From an uncultured Prochlorococcus sp. (GTDB lineage Bacteria; Cyanobacteriota; Cyanobacteriia; PCC-6307; Cyanobiaceae), in NCBI GenBank assembly GCA_902594875.1, contig CACJNU010000014.1:1-50442 (forward strand): 50,442 nucleotides of DNA. Reading direction: 5' to 3'. The first letter of the stretch is position 1. Each line of letters starts with the position of its first letter. The position numbers and the translations under genes are program-made. The notes below the pieces were generated by a model. The model was given only the letters and a program-made list of their open reading frames with translations. It made no database searches and was not told the origin of the DNA. Positions 38,193 through 47,275 of this stretch are shown one piece after another.

Positions 38193-38455
38193 TTTTTAAC
38201 CTCCTTAGCTTCGCTTGTTTTATTGAGAATCTCTTCTATTGCCCATCTTTTATGAGCGCTCAGCGGTCTAGTTTCTCTAATTTTAACTCGATCACCTAAG
38301 ACGCATGTATTTTCTGGATCATGCGCCTTATATCTCGTAGTTCTACTTACAATTTTTTTATAAGTGGGGTGTGGATATCTATTAATAACAGCAACAACAA
38401 CTGTTTTATCCATTTTGTCACTGACAACAGTACCAATTCTTTCTTTAAGTGCCAT
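38189..38455 (-). CDS. rpsQ: 30S ribosomal protein S17
   Basis: S17, early 16S rRNA binder, 88 aa. [20 protein letters not shown] and the block [18 protein letters not shown] are diagnostic. It overlaps rplN by 4 nt and follows rpmC by 9 nt. Confidence 0.98.
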
Positions 38456-38464
38456 AACTAATAA

Positions 38465-38683
38465 TTAATCAGAAGTAGTTTTAGAAGCAGATTGACTCTT
38501 ACTTAGAGTTAGTAATTGCGCAACTTGTTTCTTAATGATTTTAAATTTATGAGTTTCATTAAGCTGTCTCGTAGCTTGCTTGAATCTCAAGTCAAAAAGA
38601 TCTTTTCTTAATTGGTCAATCTTTTCGGTAATTTGATCAGAATTTAATTTTTTAAATTCTTTAAGAGACTCTGAGTTTTTCAT
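38465..38683 (-). CDS. rpmC: 50S ribosomal protein L29
   Basis: L29, at the tunnel exit, 72 aa. Two helices with the pattern [20 protein letters not shown] are characteristic. It overlaps rplP by 4 nt. The last dozen residues are Ser/Thr-rich and not conserved. Confidence 0.97.
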   Translation of the reverse strand: MKNSESLKEFKKLNSDQITEKIDQLRKDLFDLRFKQATRQLNETHKFKIIKKQVAQLLTLSKSQSASKTTSD

Positions 38684-39162
38684 TGTTTAACCTCCTCCTG
38701 AGATTTTTTACTAATATTTTTCTTTTCTTGGGAGGTAACTTCTAGATTTTTATCAATGGAGATAAATTTTGTTTTTACAGGAAGTTTGTATTGAGCCAGA
38801 CGCATGGCTTCCTTTGCAGTTTCCTCAGTGATGTCCTCACCACCCATTTCAAAAAGTATTCTTCCAGGTTTTACGACTGCGACCCAAAACTCTGGATTAC
38901 CTTTACCAGAGCCCATTCTAGTTTCAGCAGGTCTCATGGTTACAGGTTTATCAGGAAATATTCTTATCCAAATTTGACCGCCACGTTTGATATATCTTGT
39001 CATGGCTCGTCGACTTGCCTCGATCTGTCGTGCAGTCACCCAACCACAATCTTGAGCTTGGAGAGCAAATTGACCGAATGCAATAGTATTACCTTTTGAG
39101 GCTACTCCCCTCATTCTGCCTCTATGCTGTTTACGGAATTTAGTACGTTTTGGACTAAGCAT
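38680..39162 (-). CDS. rplP: 50S ribosomal protein L16
   Basis: L16, near the peptidyl-transferase centre, 160 aa. [19 protein letters not shown] and the block [19 protein letters not shown] are diagnostic. The C-terminus carries about 20 extra Lys/Gln/Ser-rich residues beyond the usual 137-140 aa. Confidence 0.98.
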   Translation of the reverse strand: MLSPKRTKFRKQHRGRMRGVASKGNTIAFGQFALQAQDCGWVTARQIEASRRAMTRYIKRGGQIWIRIFPDKPVTMRPAETRMGSGKGNPEFWVAVVKPGRILFEMGGEDITEETAKEAMRLAQYKLPVKTKFISIDKNLEVTSQEKKNISKKSQEEVKQ

Positions 39163-39173
39163 TTTTTTACCTC

Positions 39174-39905
39174 CTATGAATTCTCATTTGAACGATCCTC
39201 AAATTCCTGAGGTCTTCTATTAGCTTTCCTCTTAGGACTCGCGCCCACAGGGATGGTTTGTTCTTCTTTAGGGAGAACTTCACCTTTGAAAACCCAAACT
39301 TTAATGCCTAAAACACCGTAAGTTGTATTAGCTTCACGTGTTGCATAGTCAATTTCAGCTCTTAAAGTATGTAGTGGTACTCTACCTTCTCTAGTCCATT
39401 CAGTTCTAGCTATTTCAGCACCATTTAACCTTCCCCCAACTTGTATTTTAAGACCTAAGACTCCAGCCCTTTGAGCCCGTTGCAAGGCCATTCTAATAGT
39501 TCTTCTAAAGGCGACTCTTTTTTCTAGTTGTTGTGCAATATATTCAGCCAGTAAGAAAGCATCGGCGTCTACGCGTTCAACTTCAACTACATTAATTCTG
39601 ACTTGCCTTGTCCTATCTCCTATAGTTTTTTGAATCCCAGATCTTAATTCTTCAATACCACTTCCTTGTCTTCCAACTATTACTCCTGGTCTTGCTGTTT
39701 TTAATTCAAGTTCCAGTTGGTCAGCTTTTCTAGCTATTAAAACATCGCTGATTCCAGCTGCTCCATATTTTTTTTGTATGAATGTACGAATTTTAAAATC
39801 TTCTTGAAGAAGAATTGGATATGTTTTAGAAGTAGCAAACCACTTAGAACGATGCTCTTGTGTAATTCCTAATCTTAGTCCAGAAGGATGTATTTTATGT
39901 CCCAT
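39174..39905 (-). CDS. rpsC: 30S ribosomal protein S3
   Basis: S3 at the mRNA entry site, 243 aa. [20 protein letters not shown], the KH loop [12 protein letters not shown], and [20 protein letters not shown] are intact. It overlaps rplV by 1 nt. The C-terminal 25 residues are polar and variable. Confidence 0.98.
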   Translation of the reverse strand: MGHKIHPSGLRLGITQEHRSKWFATSKTYPILLQEDFKIRTFIQKKYGAAGISDVLIARKADQLELELKTARPGVIVGRQGSGIEELRSGIQKTIGDRTRQVRINVVEVERVDADAFLLAEYIAQQLEKRVAFRRTIRMALQRAQRAGVLGLKIQVGGRLNGAEIARTEWTREGRVPLHTLRAEIDYATREANTTYGVLGIKVWVFKGEVLPKEEQTIPVGASPKRKANRRPQEFEDRSNENS

Positions 39906-40291
39906 TAGTTTTGTACCTCCGCATTAGTTTGAGTAGGAGCAGATTCAACAGAAATACTGATATGGCAAGTCTGTTTTTTAATTGAAAAAGCCCGTCCTTG
40001 AGCTCTGGGCCTATACCTTTTCATTACAGGACCACTATTTGCCCATGCAGAGGAAATCACTAAGGTAGATGGATCCATCCCAAGGTTATGTTCTGCATTG
40101 GCAACTGCAGATCTTAGAACTTTAGTTATCGGGTCTGTAGATCTGTAAGGCATAAATTCCAACATAATCAATGCATCTCTATAAGACCTACCCCTTATCT
40201 GATCCAAAACTCTTCTGACTTTAGAGGCTGATCCGCGAACATAATTTCCATGAGCAATTGCTGTTTTTGGTGTTTCAGGTGTTTTTGTCAT
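39905..40291 (-). CDS. rplV: 50S ribosomal protein L22
   Basis: L22, which lines the exit tunnel, 128 aa. [19 protein letters not shown] and the tunnel-loop segment [19 protein letters not shown] are diagnostic. It overlaps rpsS by 4 nt and rpsC by 1 nt. Confidence 0.98.
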   Translation of the reverse strand: MTKTPETPKTAIAHGNYVRGSASKVRRVLDQIRGRSYRDALIMLEFMPYRSTDPITKVLRSAVANAEHNLGMDPSTLVISSAWANSGPVMKRYRPRAQGRAFSIKKQTCHISISVESAPTQTNAEVQN

Positions 40292-40566
40292 GATTTTGCT
40301 CCTTTCTTATCTCTTATATGACCTCGGTAAGTGCGTGTAGGAGCAAATTCACCAAGTTTATGACCAATCATTTGTTCAGTAATAAAAACTGGGATGTGAG
40401 TTTTGCCATTATGTACGGCGATTGTGTGGCCAATCATTACAGGTAAAATCGTAGAGGATCTAGACCAAGTTTTGATAACAGACTTGTCATTATCAGTATT
40501 TTGTTTTTCTACCTTTTTGAGCAGACTATCTGCTATGAAAGGTCCTTTTTTTAGTGAACGTCCCAT
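40288..40566 (-). CDS. rpsS: 30S ribosomal protein S19
   Basis: S19 of the 30S head, 92 aa. [20 protein letters not shown] and [20 protein letters not shown] are the family signatures. It is 37 nt downstream of rplB and overlaps rplV by 4 nt. Confidence 0.98.
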   Translation of the reverse strand: MGRSLKKGPFIADSLLKKVEKQNTDNDKSVIKTWSRSSTILPVMIGHTIAVHNGKTHIPVFITEQMIGHKLGEFAPTRTYRGHIRDKKGAKS

Positions 40567-40603
40567 GATTATGTAAAAGAAATTGAAATAATAGATGAAG
40601 TAA

Positions 40604-41467
40604 TCAAGAGTCTCTTCCTCCTCTACTCCTCTTAGAAACTCGACGACGTCTTCGAACTACTAATTTATTACTTGGTTTGTTCTTTTTACGTGTCTTTAAT
40701 CCAAGAGCTGGTTTACCCCATGGAGTAACTGGGCCTGCTCTACCAATTGGTGCTTTTCCCTCTCCTCCTCCATGTGGATGATCACATGGGTTCATTACAC
40801 TACCTCTTACTTGTGGCCTTCTGCCAAGCCATCTTCTTCTTCCTGCTTTACCTAAGCTAGTATTTCTTATTTCAGAATTACCAACTTCTCCAAGAGTTGC
40901 ATAGCATTCTTTTCTTACAAGTCTTACCTCAGTAGATGGAAGTTTCAAAGCAACGTAATCTCCCTCTTTTGCCATAACTTGAGCACTAGCTCCTGCTGAT
41001 CTAACCATCTGAGCGCCTCTACCTGCATATAACTCAACACAATGAACACTAGATCCCAATGGCATGACAGAAAGTGGCATTGCATTTCCATCTTCAATTG
41101 GAACACTTTCTCCAGATATCACATTTTGTCCGACTTTTACTCCAGCTGGAGCAATAATATATCTTTTTTCTCCATCTTCATAGAATAAAAGTGCTAGTCT
41201 TGCATTTCTATGAGGATCGTAATGAATAGCTGCAACTTTAGCATTAATATTTCTTTTATCTCTTCTAAAGTCAACTAATCTATATTGCCTTTTGTGACCG
41301 CCTCCACGATGACGACAAGTAATAACTCCACGATTATTCCTGCCTTTAACTCTATGTTTTGAAACTACTAGTGATCTTTCGGGTTTTGAACTTGTTATTT
41401 CACTAAAGTCAGTAACTACCCTCTGCCTAGTGCCAGGTGTATAAGGTTTAAATTTACGAATTGCCAT
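40604..41467 (-). CDS. rplB: 50S ribosomal protein L2
   Basis: L2, needed for peptidyl transfer and subunit joining, 287 aa. [18 protein letters not shown] and the essential histidine region [17 protein letters not shown] are intact. It follows rplW by 12 nt. Confidence 0.98.
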   Translation of the reverse strand: MAIRKFKPYTPGTRQRVVTDFSEITSSKPERSLVVSKHRVKGRNNRGVITCRHRGGGHKRQYRLVDFRRDKRNINAKVAAIHYDPHRNARLALLFYEDGEKRYIIAPAGVKVGQNVISGESVPIEDGNAMPLSVMPLGSSVHCVELYAGRGAQMVRSAGASAQVMAKEGDYVALKLPSTEVRLVRKECYATLGEVGNSEIRNTSLGKAGRRRWLGRRPQVRGSVMNPCDHPHGGGEGKAPIGRAGPVTPWGKPALGLKTRKKNKPSNKLVVRRRRRVSKRSRGGRDS

Positions 41468-41479
41468 GATTAAAACTCC

Positions 41480-41782
41480 TTAGGATTCTGGAAATAGTTG
41501 GATTTTGTCTCCTTCAGCAAGACGTACAATTGCCTTCTTGACCTGAGAACGTTTACCGGAAAATTTCCCGACTCTTCTTGTCCTCCTAGGAGGATTCATA
41601 GTGTTAACTCCTACGACTTTAACACTGAACAAGGCTTCTATAGCTGCCTTAATTTGTGGCTTTGCCGCTCTATGATCTACCTCAAAAGTATATTGGTTAA
41701 GATCTAGTGCGTTTGTAGCTTTCTCAGTAATAACTGGCTTTCGTATTACGTCTGCTAAACGAGAATCAAATAATTTACTCAT
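41480..41782 (-). CDS. rplW: 50S ribosomal protein L23
   Basis: L23, docking site for trigger factor and SRP at the tunnel exit, 100 aa. [20 protein letters not shown] and [19 protein letters not shown] are diagnostic. It overlaps rplD by 4 nt. Confidence 0.97.
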   Translation of the reverse strand: MSKLFDSRLADVIRKPVITEKATNALDLNQYTFEVDHRAAKPQIKAAIEALFSVKVVGVNTMNPPRRTRRVGKFSGKRSQVKKAIVRLAEGDKIQLFPES

Positions 41783-42411
41783 GATGCATATACCTCCTGA
41801 ATTTTATCTATCGCTGATTGACCAATTACCAATTTATTAGCGTTGAGAATATCAAATACATTTAATTGATCAGCGGCAATTAATTTTACTTTTTCAATAT
41901 TATTGATGGATTTTTTTATAACATCGGAAGGGCTATCAAGAATAACCAAAACTTTTTCGGTTTTTTGTATACCTAAACGAGCAAGGCCATTGATGATGTC
42001 ACTTGTTTTAGGCTGCTTTAGAGTAGATCCAAAATCTTCAACGGCCTTCATATCAGATACCCTAGACATAAGTGCTGTTCTAAGAGCTAATCTACGTTCC
42101 TTACGATTCATATCAAGATTGTAAGAACGTGGCTTAGGTCCAAAAATAATTCCACCACCTGGCCTTAAGGGTGTCCTTATTGATCCTTGACGAGCTCTTC
42201 CTGTACCCTTCTGTTTGTATGGCTTTCTACCGCCTCCACGCACTTCAGATCTTGTCAAAGTTGATGCTGTCCCTTGTCTTTTATTTGCTAGTTGTCTAAG
42301 GACTGCTCTATGTATTAAGTCTGCCGAAGAAGTTTCTTTAGCAACTGCTAAATCAAGATTAACTTTGCCGGATTTTTTACCATCCCACTTAAGAGTTTCA
42401 AGTGTTGTCAT
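41779..42411 (-). CDS. rplD: 50S ribosomal protein L4
   Basis: L4, 210 aa, with the tunnel loop [19 protein letters not shown] and the [20 protein letters not shown] block. In E. coli L4 also represses the S10 operon; whether it does so here, where the operon begins with rplC, is unknown. It overlaps both rplC and rplW by 4 nt. Confidence 0.98.
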   Translation of the reverse strand: MTTLETLKWDGKKSGKVNLDLAVAKETSSADLIHRAVLRQLANKRQGTASTLTRSEVRGGGRKPYKQKGTGRARQGSIRTPLRPGGGIIFGPKPRSYNLDMNRKERRLALRTALMSRVSDMKAVEDFGSTLKQPKTSDIINGLARLGIQKTEKVLVILDSPSDVIKKSINNIEKVKLIAADQLNVFDILNANKLVIGQSAIDKIQEVYAS

Positions 42412-43061
42412 GATTTTTCACCTCCATTTTTACCTACAACATTGTTTGGCTTAATATTTACTATGGAGCCTGGCTTACCGGGAACAGAACCCTTTACTAC
42501 AAGCAAATTTTTCTGATCATCAATTTTTAGAACTAATAAACCTTTGGTAGTAATCTGTTTTCCTCCATATCTTCCTGCCATTCTTTTTCCGGGATAAATT
42601 CTGCCTGGAGTTGTTCCTGCTCCTGTAGATCCAGGTGCTCTATGATTTTTTGATCCATGACTCATAGGGCCTCTACTAAAACCATGTCTTTTCTGGTAAC
42701 CAGCAAAACCTCTACCCATAGATTTGCCACTGATATCAACTTTTTGACCGACCTCAAAGTTATTTACAGTTATTTGATTTCCGATTTCATAAGATGAAGT
42801 TTCTTCAACCCTATATTCTTTTAGGTGCTTTAAAAGTTCTTCACCCGATTTCAACAAATGTCCCTTTTCGGGTTTACTTATATGCTTCTCTTTGGACAAG
42901 CCATAACCTATCTGAACTGCAGAATAGCCATCCAGAGCGGTTGTTTTCAATTGAGTGACACGGCAAGGGCCAGCCTCAATAAGAGTAACTGGTACTGAAT
43001 TACCTTTGTCGTCGAAAAGTTGGGACATGCCCAGTTTCTTTCCTAAAATTCCTATAGACAT
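42408..43061 (-). CDS. rplC: 50S ribosomal protein L3
   Basis: L3, assembly initiator near the peptidyl-transferase centre, 217 aa. [20 protein letters not shown] and the loop [19 protein letters not shown] are diagnostic. It is the first gene of the long ribosomal-protein superoperon. A 6-bp hairpin (43070-43087) contains its only GGAG and ends 8 nt before the ATG. Confidence 0.98.
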   Translation of the reverse strand: MSIGILGKKLGMSQLFDDKGNSVPVTLIEAGPCRVTQLKTTALDGYSAVQIGYGLSKEKHISKPEKGHLLKSGEELLKHLKEYRVEETSSYEIGNQITVNNFEVGQKVDISGKSMGRGFAGYQKRHGFSRGPMSHGSKNHRAPGSTGAGTTPGRIYPGKRMAGRYGGKQITTKGLLVLKIDDQKNLLVVKGSVPGKPGSIVNIKPNNVVGKNGGEKS

Positions 43062-43069
43062 AAGACTAA

Positions 43070-43087
43070 ATTAGGCTAGCTCCTAAT
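43070..43087 (-). promoter_or_regulatory. Hairpin at the rplC ribosome-binding region
   Basis: On the minus strand ATTAGG-AGCTAG-CCTAAT forms a perfect 6-bp stem whose 3' end is 8 nt before the rplC ATG. The only Shine-Dalgarno-like GGAG of this gene spans stem and loop, so the structure could hide it or act as a protein-binding operator. Confidence 0.5.
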
Positions 43088-43154
43088 GATTTTTAAATTA
43101 TCTAAATCTTTAAGTTATAAAGATGAAGTTAATAAAAAAACAATTAACAAGGTT

Positions 43155-43262
43155 GAGACTTATCTAGAATGTAGATAGTTTCTCCCGGGATAAACCCACC
43201 TGAATTCTCTAACGAAACGCTAGAAAATGTGAAATTTAAAGAGGCTCGGCTAGCTTGCGAGC
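43155..43262 (-). promoter_or_regulatory. Structured leader elements upstream of rplC
   Basis: Two further inverted repeats lie in the 278-nt rplC/ndhN gap. TATCTA-GAATG-TAGATA at 43161-43177 is flanked by GAGA and TCTC (43155-43184) and followed by the palindrome TCCCGGGA. The arms GCTCG and CGAGC are at 43244-43262. They may belong to the leader of the ribosomal-protein transcript. No convincing promoter pair could be chosen. Confidence 0.4.
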
Positions 43263-43339
43263 ATAAAAATTCACTGAGTTACAATTGTACATCATCAAGT
43301 ACCATAAAATAAAATAAAATAGAAATAAAGGAAATTTTT

Positions 43340-43816
43340 ATGCCATTACTTCTTACAGGGAAAAAGTTTCATAACGATTTAAAAACTAACAAATGTCTGG
43401 CAATCTTTGCTCCTCTTGAAGGTGGTTATGAAACTCGTCTTTTGAGGAGGATGAGGGCTAAGGGCTTTAAAACTTTTATAACCTCAGCGAGAGGGCTTGG
43501 AGATCCAGAAGTCTTCTTGCTAAAATTGCATGGCGTTAGACCACCGCATCTTGGTCATCAAAGCGTAGGAAGAAATGGAGCACTCGGGGAAGTTCAACAA
43601 GTAATCCCACAAGCTTCTGAGTTGTTTAATGAAAATGATAAAAATAAATTACTTTGGTTATTAGAAGGTCAAGTATTGTCTCAATCTGAATTAGAGAGCT
43701 TAATAGAAATTTGCACTAATGATAATAAACTAAAAGTAGTTGTTGAAATGGGCGGTTCACGAAAACTTGAATGGAAGCCATTAAGTCACTATATTTTAGA
43801 TGAATTTGAAAGTTAA
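43340..43816 (+). CDS. ndhN: NDH-1 subunit N
   Basis: NdhN, 158 aa, a cyanobacterial and plastid-specific subunit of the NDH-1 complex on the thylakoid, involved in cyclic electron flow and respiration. The family is recognised by [20 protein letters not shown] and [24 protein letters not shown] 7 nt before the ATG supports the start. It is followed 5 nt later by ldpA and is probably co-transcribed with it. Confidence 0.93.
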   Translation: MPLLLTGKKFHNDLKTNKCLAIFAPLEGGYETRLLRRMRAKGFKTFITSARGLGDPEVFLLKLHGVRPPHLGHQSVGRNGALGEVQQVIPQASELFNENDKNKLLWLLEGQVLSQSELESLIEICTNDNKLKVVVEMGGSRKLEWKPLSHYILDEFES

Positions 43817-43821
43817 ATTAT

Positions 43822-44829
43822 TTGATTACAGCCAAGAATAAAAAAGATAAATGGATTAAGTTAATTTGTGGTGCCAGTAATGAAGATATTGTTGCCATAG
43901 AAGATTTATGTGCAATTTATACTGCTGCTGGTGTCGACTACATTGATGTTGCCGCAGAAGAATCTATAGTCCGTGCGGCAAAAAAAGGAATAAAGTGGGC
44001 AAAAAAATTCTTTAAAAACTCTCCTGGATTAATGATAAGCATTAGTGATGGGAATGATATCCACTTTCGTAAAGCAAAATTTGATCCGTTGAAATGTCCC
44101 CCTAATTGTCCAAGACCTTGCGAAAAAATATGTCCCACCTTTGCAATTGATTATTCTGGGATCAAAAAGAGTAAATGTTATGGATGTGGAAGATGTTTGA
44201 ATAGCTGCCCCCTAAATCTAATTAGTGAATATGAGTATAATTTGTCAAAAGATCATTTAGCATCAACACTTCAAAAAATAAAGCCTAACGCAGTAGAAAT
44301 TCATACAGAAATCAATCGACTAGATTCTTTTACAAAAGTTGTCAGTGTCGTTAAAAGTTCTGGAATTAAATTAGACAAGATATCTATCAGTTGTGGATTA
44401 AATCAATCTTTCAAAAAATCACAAGAGCCTGAAGATCTTTTAAAAGCTCTTTGGAAAAGATATGAAATTCTTAAAAAACTTGATATTCCCCTTATTTGGC
44501 AATTAGATGGAAGGCCAATGTCTGGAGATCTTTCTCTTACAACAAGTAGAGATACTGTTAAGTTGTTTAATAAAATCGGTTCAGATATTCCACCAGGATT
44601 AATTCAATTGGCAGGAGGAACAAATGAAAAAACTCATGAATTATTGAATTCAAATAATCTCCCAGACGGAATAGCATTTGGGAGTGCTGCAAGAAAAATT
44701 ATGCAGCCCCTTCTTGAATTTGCTCACAAAAATAACAAAAAACTCTATGAGTATCCTGAAAGAATGGCTTTAGCGATCAAAAAAGCTCAGAAATTTCTAG
44801 AGCCATGGAAATCAAGCTCATTCAAATAA
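43822..44829 (+). CDS. ldpA: LdpA-like iron-sulfur protein
   Basis: Light-dependent period protein A, 335 aa. In Synechococcus elongatus LdpA adjusts the circadian period to redox and light. The cysteine-rich block at about residues 92-133 (CPPNCPRPCEKICP, then CYGCGRCLNSCP) can hold two 4Fe-4S clusters, fitting a redox sensor. A TIM-barrel-like remainder includes GLIQLAGGTNEKTHELL. The start is TTG at 43822, 5 nt after ndhN. Prochlorococcus is known to lack kaiA, so its role here need not match the Synechococcus model. Confidence 0.9.
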   Translation: MITAKNKKDKWIKLICGASNEDIVAIEDLCAIYTAAGVDYIDVAAEESIVRAAKKGIKWAKKFFKNSPGLMISISDGNDIHFRKAKFDPLKCPPNCPRPCEKICPTFAIDYSGIKKSKCYGCGRCLNSCPLNLISEYEYNLSKDHLASTLQKIKPNAVEIHTEINRLDSFTKVVSVVKSSGIKLDKISISCGLNQSFKKSQEPEDLLKALWKRYEILKKLDIPLIWQLDGRPMSGDLSLTTSRDTVKLFNKIGSDIPPGLIQLAGGTNEKTHELLNSNNLPDGIAFGSAARKIMQPLLEFAHKNNKKLYEYPERMALAIKKAQKFLEPWKSSSFK

Positions 44830-44907
44830 TATTTTTATTTTTCAAAACTAGCTCCATGTTTATAAAAACTTTGTATTTTTTGGATAGAAAAAAATCTGTT
44901 CATGTAT

Positions 44908-44913
44908 TAAAAT
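44908..44913 (+). promoter_or_regulatory. Candidate -10 box for tRNA-Gln
   Basis: TAAAAT (in TATTAAAAT) ends 10 nt before the mature 5' end of the tRNA, a suitable distance for a tRNA promoter. No clear -35 is seen. Confidence 0.35.
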
Positions 44914-44923
44914 AGAAATTCGA

Positions 44924-44995
44924 TGGGCCGTCGCCAAGTGGTAAGGCATCGGGTTTTGGTCTCGACATTCCTAGGTTCGAATCCTAGCGGCCCAG
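44924..44995 (+). tRNA. tRNA-Gln (anticodon TTG)
   Basis: 72-nt cloverleaf. The acceptor pairs TGGGCCG with CGGCCCA (ends 44924 and 44994) and the discriminator is G. The D arm contains AAGTGGTAAGGC, the anticodon loop TTTTGGT reads CAA/CAG, and the T arm is CTAGGTTCGAATCCTAG. CCA is not encoded. Confidence 0.95.
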
Positions 44996-45008
44996 TTCTA
45001 ATATTCAA

Positions 45009-45788
45009 TTGGTGTCTTCTCAAAAAATATTTCTATTTGATTTCGATGGAGTAATAGTTGATGGAATGCAAGAATATTGGCATAGCTCCTTGTTGGCCTG
45101 TGAAAGGTATTTAAATTCACCCAATATCTCTATTGATCAAAAACTTTATAAAAGAGTACCAAATTCCTTCAAAGAAATTAGGCCTTGGGTTAAATATGGT
45201 TGGGAAATGATTCTAATTGTTCACGAAATTATAAAAACAGAAAATCCATTAAAAAATGATAATAAAGATGATTTCATTAATAATTATCATCAAAATTGCC
45301 AGAGGATATTAAATGAAAATTCTTGGATTGCCGAAGATATACAAAAAATGTTAGATAAGTCTCGCAAGTACCAAATTGATAAAGATTTTAAAACGTGGGT
45401 AAATTTACATAATCCCTTCTTTGAAATTATAAATTTTATGAAAGATTTAAGCAAAAGAGGAATAAAAACTGGAGTCATAACAACTAAAGGGGAAATATTT
45501 GCAGAAAAAATTCTTAAACAATTAAATATTTTTCCAGAATTTATTTTTGGTTATGAATCCGGAACGAAAATCAAAATAGCTGAAGAACTTACACAAACTT
45601 ATGAAATTTTAGGTTTTATAGAAGATAGAAAAAAAACTCTAATCGATATTAAACAAAATTTAGAAACTTCTCACATTCCATGCTTCCTAGCTGATTGGGG
45701 ATATTTGAAAGAATCAGATAGATATAAGTTAAGTAATGAAATTAAATTAGTAAAATTAGGAAACCTTTGGGAATTAGTTGCAATTTAA
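45009..45788 (+). CDS. HAD-superfamily hydrolase
   Basis: A 259-aa haloacid dehalogenase-like protein. Motif I is FLFDFDGVIVDG with both aspartates, motif II is GVITTKGE, and a late acidic motif is GFIEDRKKTL; the basic residue of motif III may be Lys in the ESGTKIKIAEE segment. The substrate is unknown. The start is TTG at 45009 or GTG at 45012, 13 nt after the tRNA-Gln. It differs clearly from the HAD protein at 24183. Confidence 0.8.
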   Translation: MVSSQKIFLFDFDGVIVDGMQEYWHSSLLACERYLNSPNISIDQKLYKRVPNSFKEIRPWVKYGWEMILIVHEIIKTENPLKNDNKDDFINNYHQNCQRILNENSWIAEDIQKMLDKSRKYQIDKDFKTWVNLHNPFFEIINFMKDLSKRGIKTGVITTKGEIFAEKILKQLNIFPEFIFGYESGTKIKIAEELTQTYEILGFIEDRKKTLIDIKQNLETSHIPCFLADWGYLKESDRYKLSNEIKLVKLGNLWELVAI

Positions 45789-45802
45789 AGGTAATAAGCT
45801 AG

Positions 45803-45821
45803 AGTACAGATGTACTATAAT
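45803..45821 (+). promoter_or_regulatory. LexA box overlapping the recA -10
   Basis: AGTACAGATGTACT (45803-45816) fits the cyanobacterial LexA consensus RGTACNNNDGTWCB at every position. Its last base is the first base of a perfect TATAAT (45816-45821), so LexA bound here would block RNA polymerase. The start codon of recA is 79 nt further on. Confidence 0.75.
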
Positions 45822-45900
45822 TTGTATTTATGAAGTTTGGTTTAAATAAAAATTTCCAAATTTAGAATAATTACAAGATCTTTAACTGATAAATCAAACA

Positions 45901-46998
45901 ATGAGCCTTGAAGAAAAGAAAAAAAATGAATCAAAAGAAAAAGACAAGGCATTAAGTCTTGTCTTAGGTCAAATAGAAAGAAATTTTGGACGAGGATCAA
46001 TAATGAGACTTGGTGATGCCTCAAGAATGAAAGTAGAAACAATATCTACTGGCGCTCTCACCTTAGATTTAGCATTAGGAGGAGGCTATCCAAAAGGAAG
46101 AGTAGTAGAAGTTTACGGACCAGAAAGTTCAGGAAAAACCACATTAACGCTTCACGCGATTGCGGAAGTCCAAAAGAATGGGGGAGTTGCTGCATTTGTA
46201 GATGCTGAGCATGCACTCGATCCAGTTTATGCAGCCTCTTTAGGAGTTGATGTTGAAAATTTGTTAGTTTCACAACCAGATACTGGTGAAATGGCTTTAG
46301 AAATAGTTGACCAACTTATAAGATCGAGTGCAGTAGATCTTGTAGTTGTTGACTCGGTCGCAGCACTAACCCCAAGGGCCGAGATAGAAGGAGAGATGGG
46401 AGATCACGTAATTGGAAGCCAAGCAAGGCTAATGAGCCAAGCAATGAGGAAAATAACAGGAAATATTGGCAAATCTGGATGTACGGTAATATTCCTGAAT
46501 CAATTACGCCTAAAAATTGGCGTTACATACGGCAATCCAGAAACAACCACAGGAGGTAATGCATTAAAATTCTACGCCTCAGTGAGACTTGATATCAGAA
46601 GAATTCAAACTCTTAAAAGAGGTACTGAAGAATATGGTATAAGAGCAAAAGTGAAAGTAGCAAAAAACAAAGTTGCGCCACCATTTAGAATTGCAGAGTT
46701 TGATATTCTCTTCGGAAAAGGTATTAGTACAACAGGATGCTTATTAGATTTAGCAGAAGAGACTAATATCATAATAAGAAGAGGTGCTTGGTATAGTTAT
46801 GAGGGAGAAAATATTGGACAAGGAAGAGATAATACAATTATTTGGCTTGATCAAAACTTAGAAATTAGGAATAAAGTAGAATCCATGGTTAAAGAGAAAC
46901 TAACAGAAGGGACTGAAGTCAGTTCTAATTCAATGAAAGCATTAAATAGCAATCCTGCTAATACAATCACTGTTAATGATATAAAAACAGTAGCTTAG
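45901..46998 (+). CDS. recA: Recombinase RecA
   Basis: RecA, 365 aa, strand exchange and SOS co-protease. The Walker A motif is GPESSGKTT, followed by DAEHALDP and the loop-2 region [20 protein letters not shown]. The C-terminal 35 residues are polar, as in other bacteria. A LexA box overlaps a -10 upstream, which fits DNA-damage control. It converges on the DUF2839 gene with only 2 nt between the stops. Confidence 0.99.
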   Translation: MSLEEKKKNESKEKDKALSLVLGQIERNFGRGSIMRLGDASRMKVETISTGALTLDLALGGGYPKGRVVEVYGPESSGKTTLTLHAIAEVQKNGGVAAFVDAEHALDPVYAASLGVDVENLLVSQPDTGEMALEIVDQLIRSSAVDLVVVDSVAALTPRAEIEGEMGDHVIGSQARLMSQAMRKITGNIGKSGCTVIFLNQLRLKIGVTYGNPETTTGGNALKFYASVRLDIRRIQTLKRGTEEYGIRAKVKVAKNKVAPPFRIAEFDILFGKGISTTGCLLDLAEETNIIIRRGAWYSYEGENIGQGRDNTIIWLDQNLEIRNKVESMVKEKLTEGTEVSSNSMKALNSNPANTITVNDIKTVA

Positions 46999-47000
46999 AT

Positions 47001-47246
47001 TTATAAAGAATCAGCTAAAGTCCACCACCCAGCAGCAGGGCCTATAAATCTAACTACAATCCATAAGATTACTAATCCACCGATTCCAAACCAACTGGCC
47101 TTAATACTTAATTTAATTAGGTTATCTCTTTGATTGATTGTAAAGGGTAACCATTCAAATAATCTTTGAGACTCATCAATTTTAGTTTTGGTATTATTTT
47201 TTTTTGAAGGTAAACCAAGTGTTTTGCGTCGTTTTGCTTCTCCCAT
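47001..47246 (-). CDS. DUF2839 family small membrane protein
   Basis: An 81-aa protein opening MGEAKRRKTLGLPSKK, the signature of the cyanobacterial DUF2839 family, with one transmembrane helix near residues 50-70 (WFGIGGLVILWIVVRFIGP). The function is unknown. The N-terminal basic part should face the cytoplasm. It converges on recA and lies 29 nt downstream of the DinG-like gene on the same strand. Confidence 0.85.
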   Translation of the reverse strand: MGEAKRRKTLGLPSKKNNTKTKIDESQRLFEWLPFTINQRDNLIKLSIKASWFGIGGLVILWIVVRFIGPAAGWWTLADSL

Positions 47247-47275
47247 ATTTCTTTAGTTATTTATAAAATCATAAC

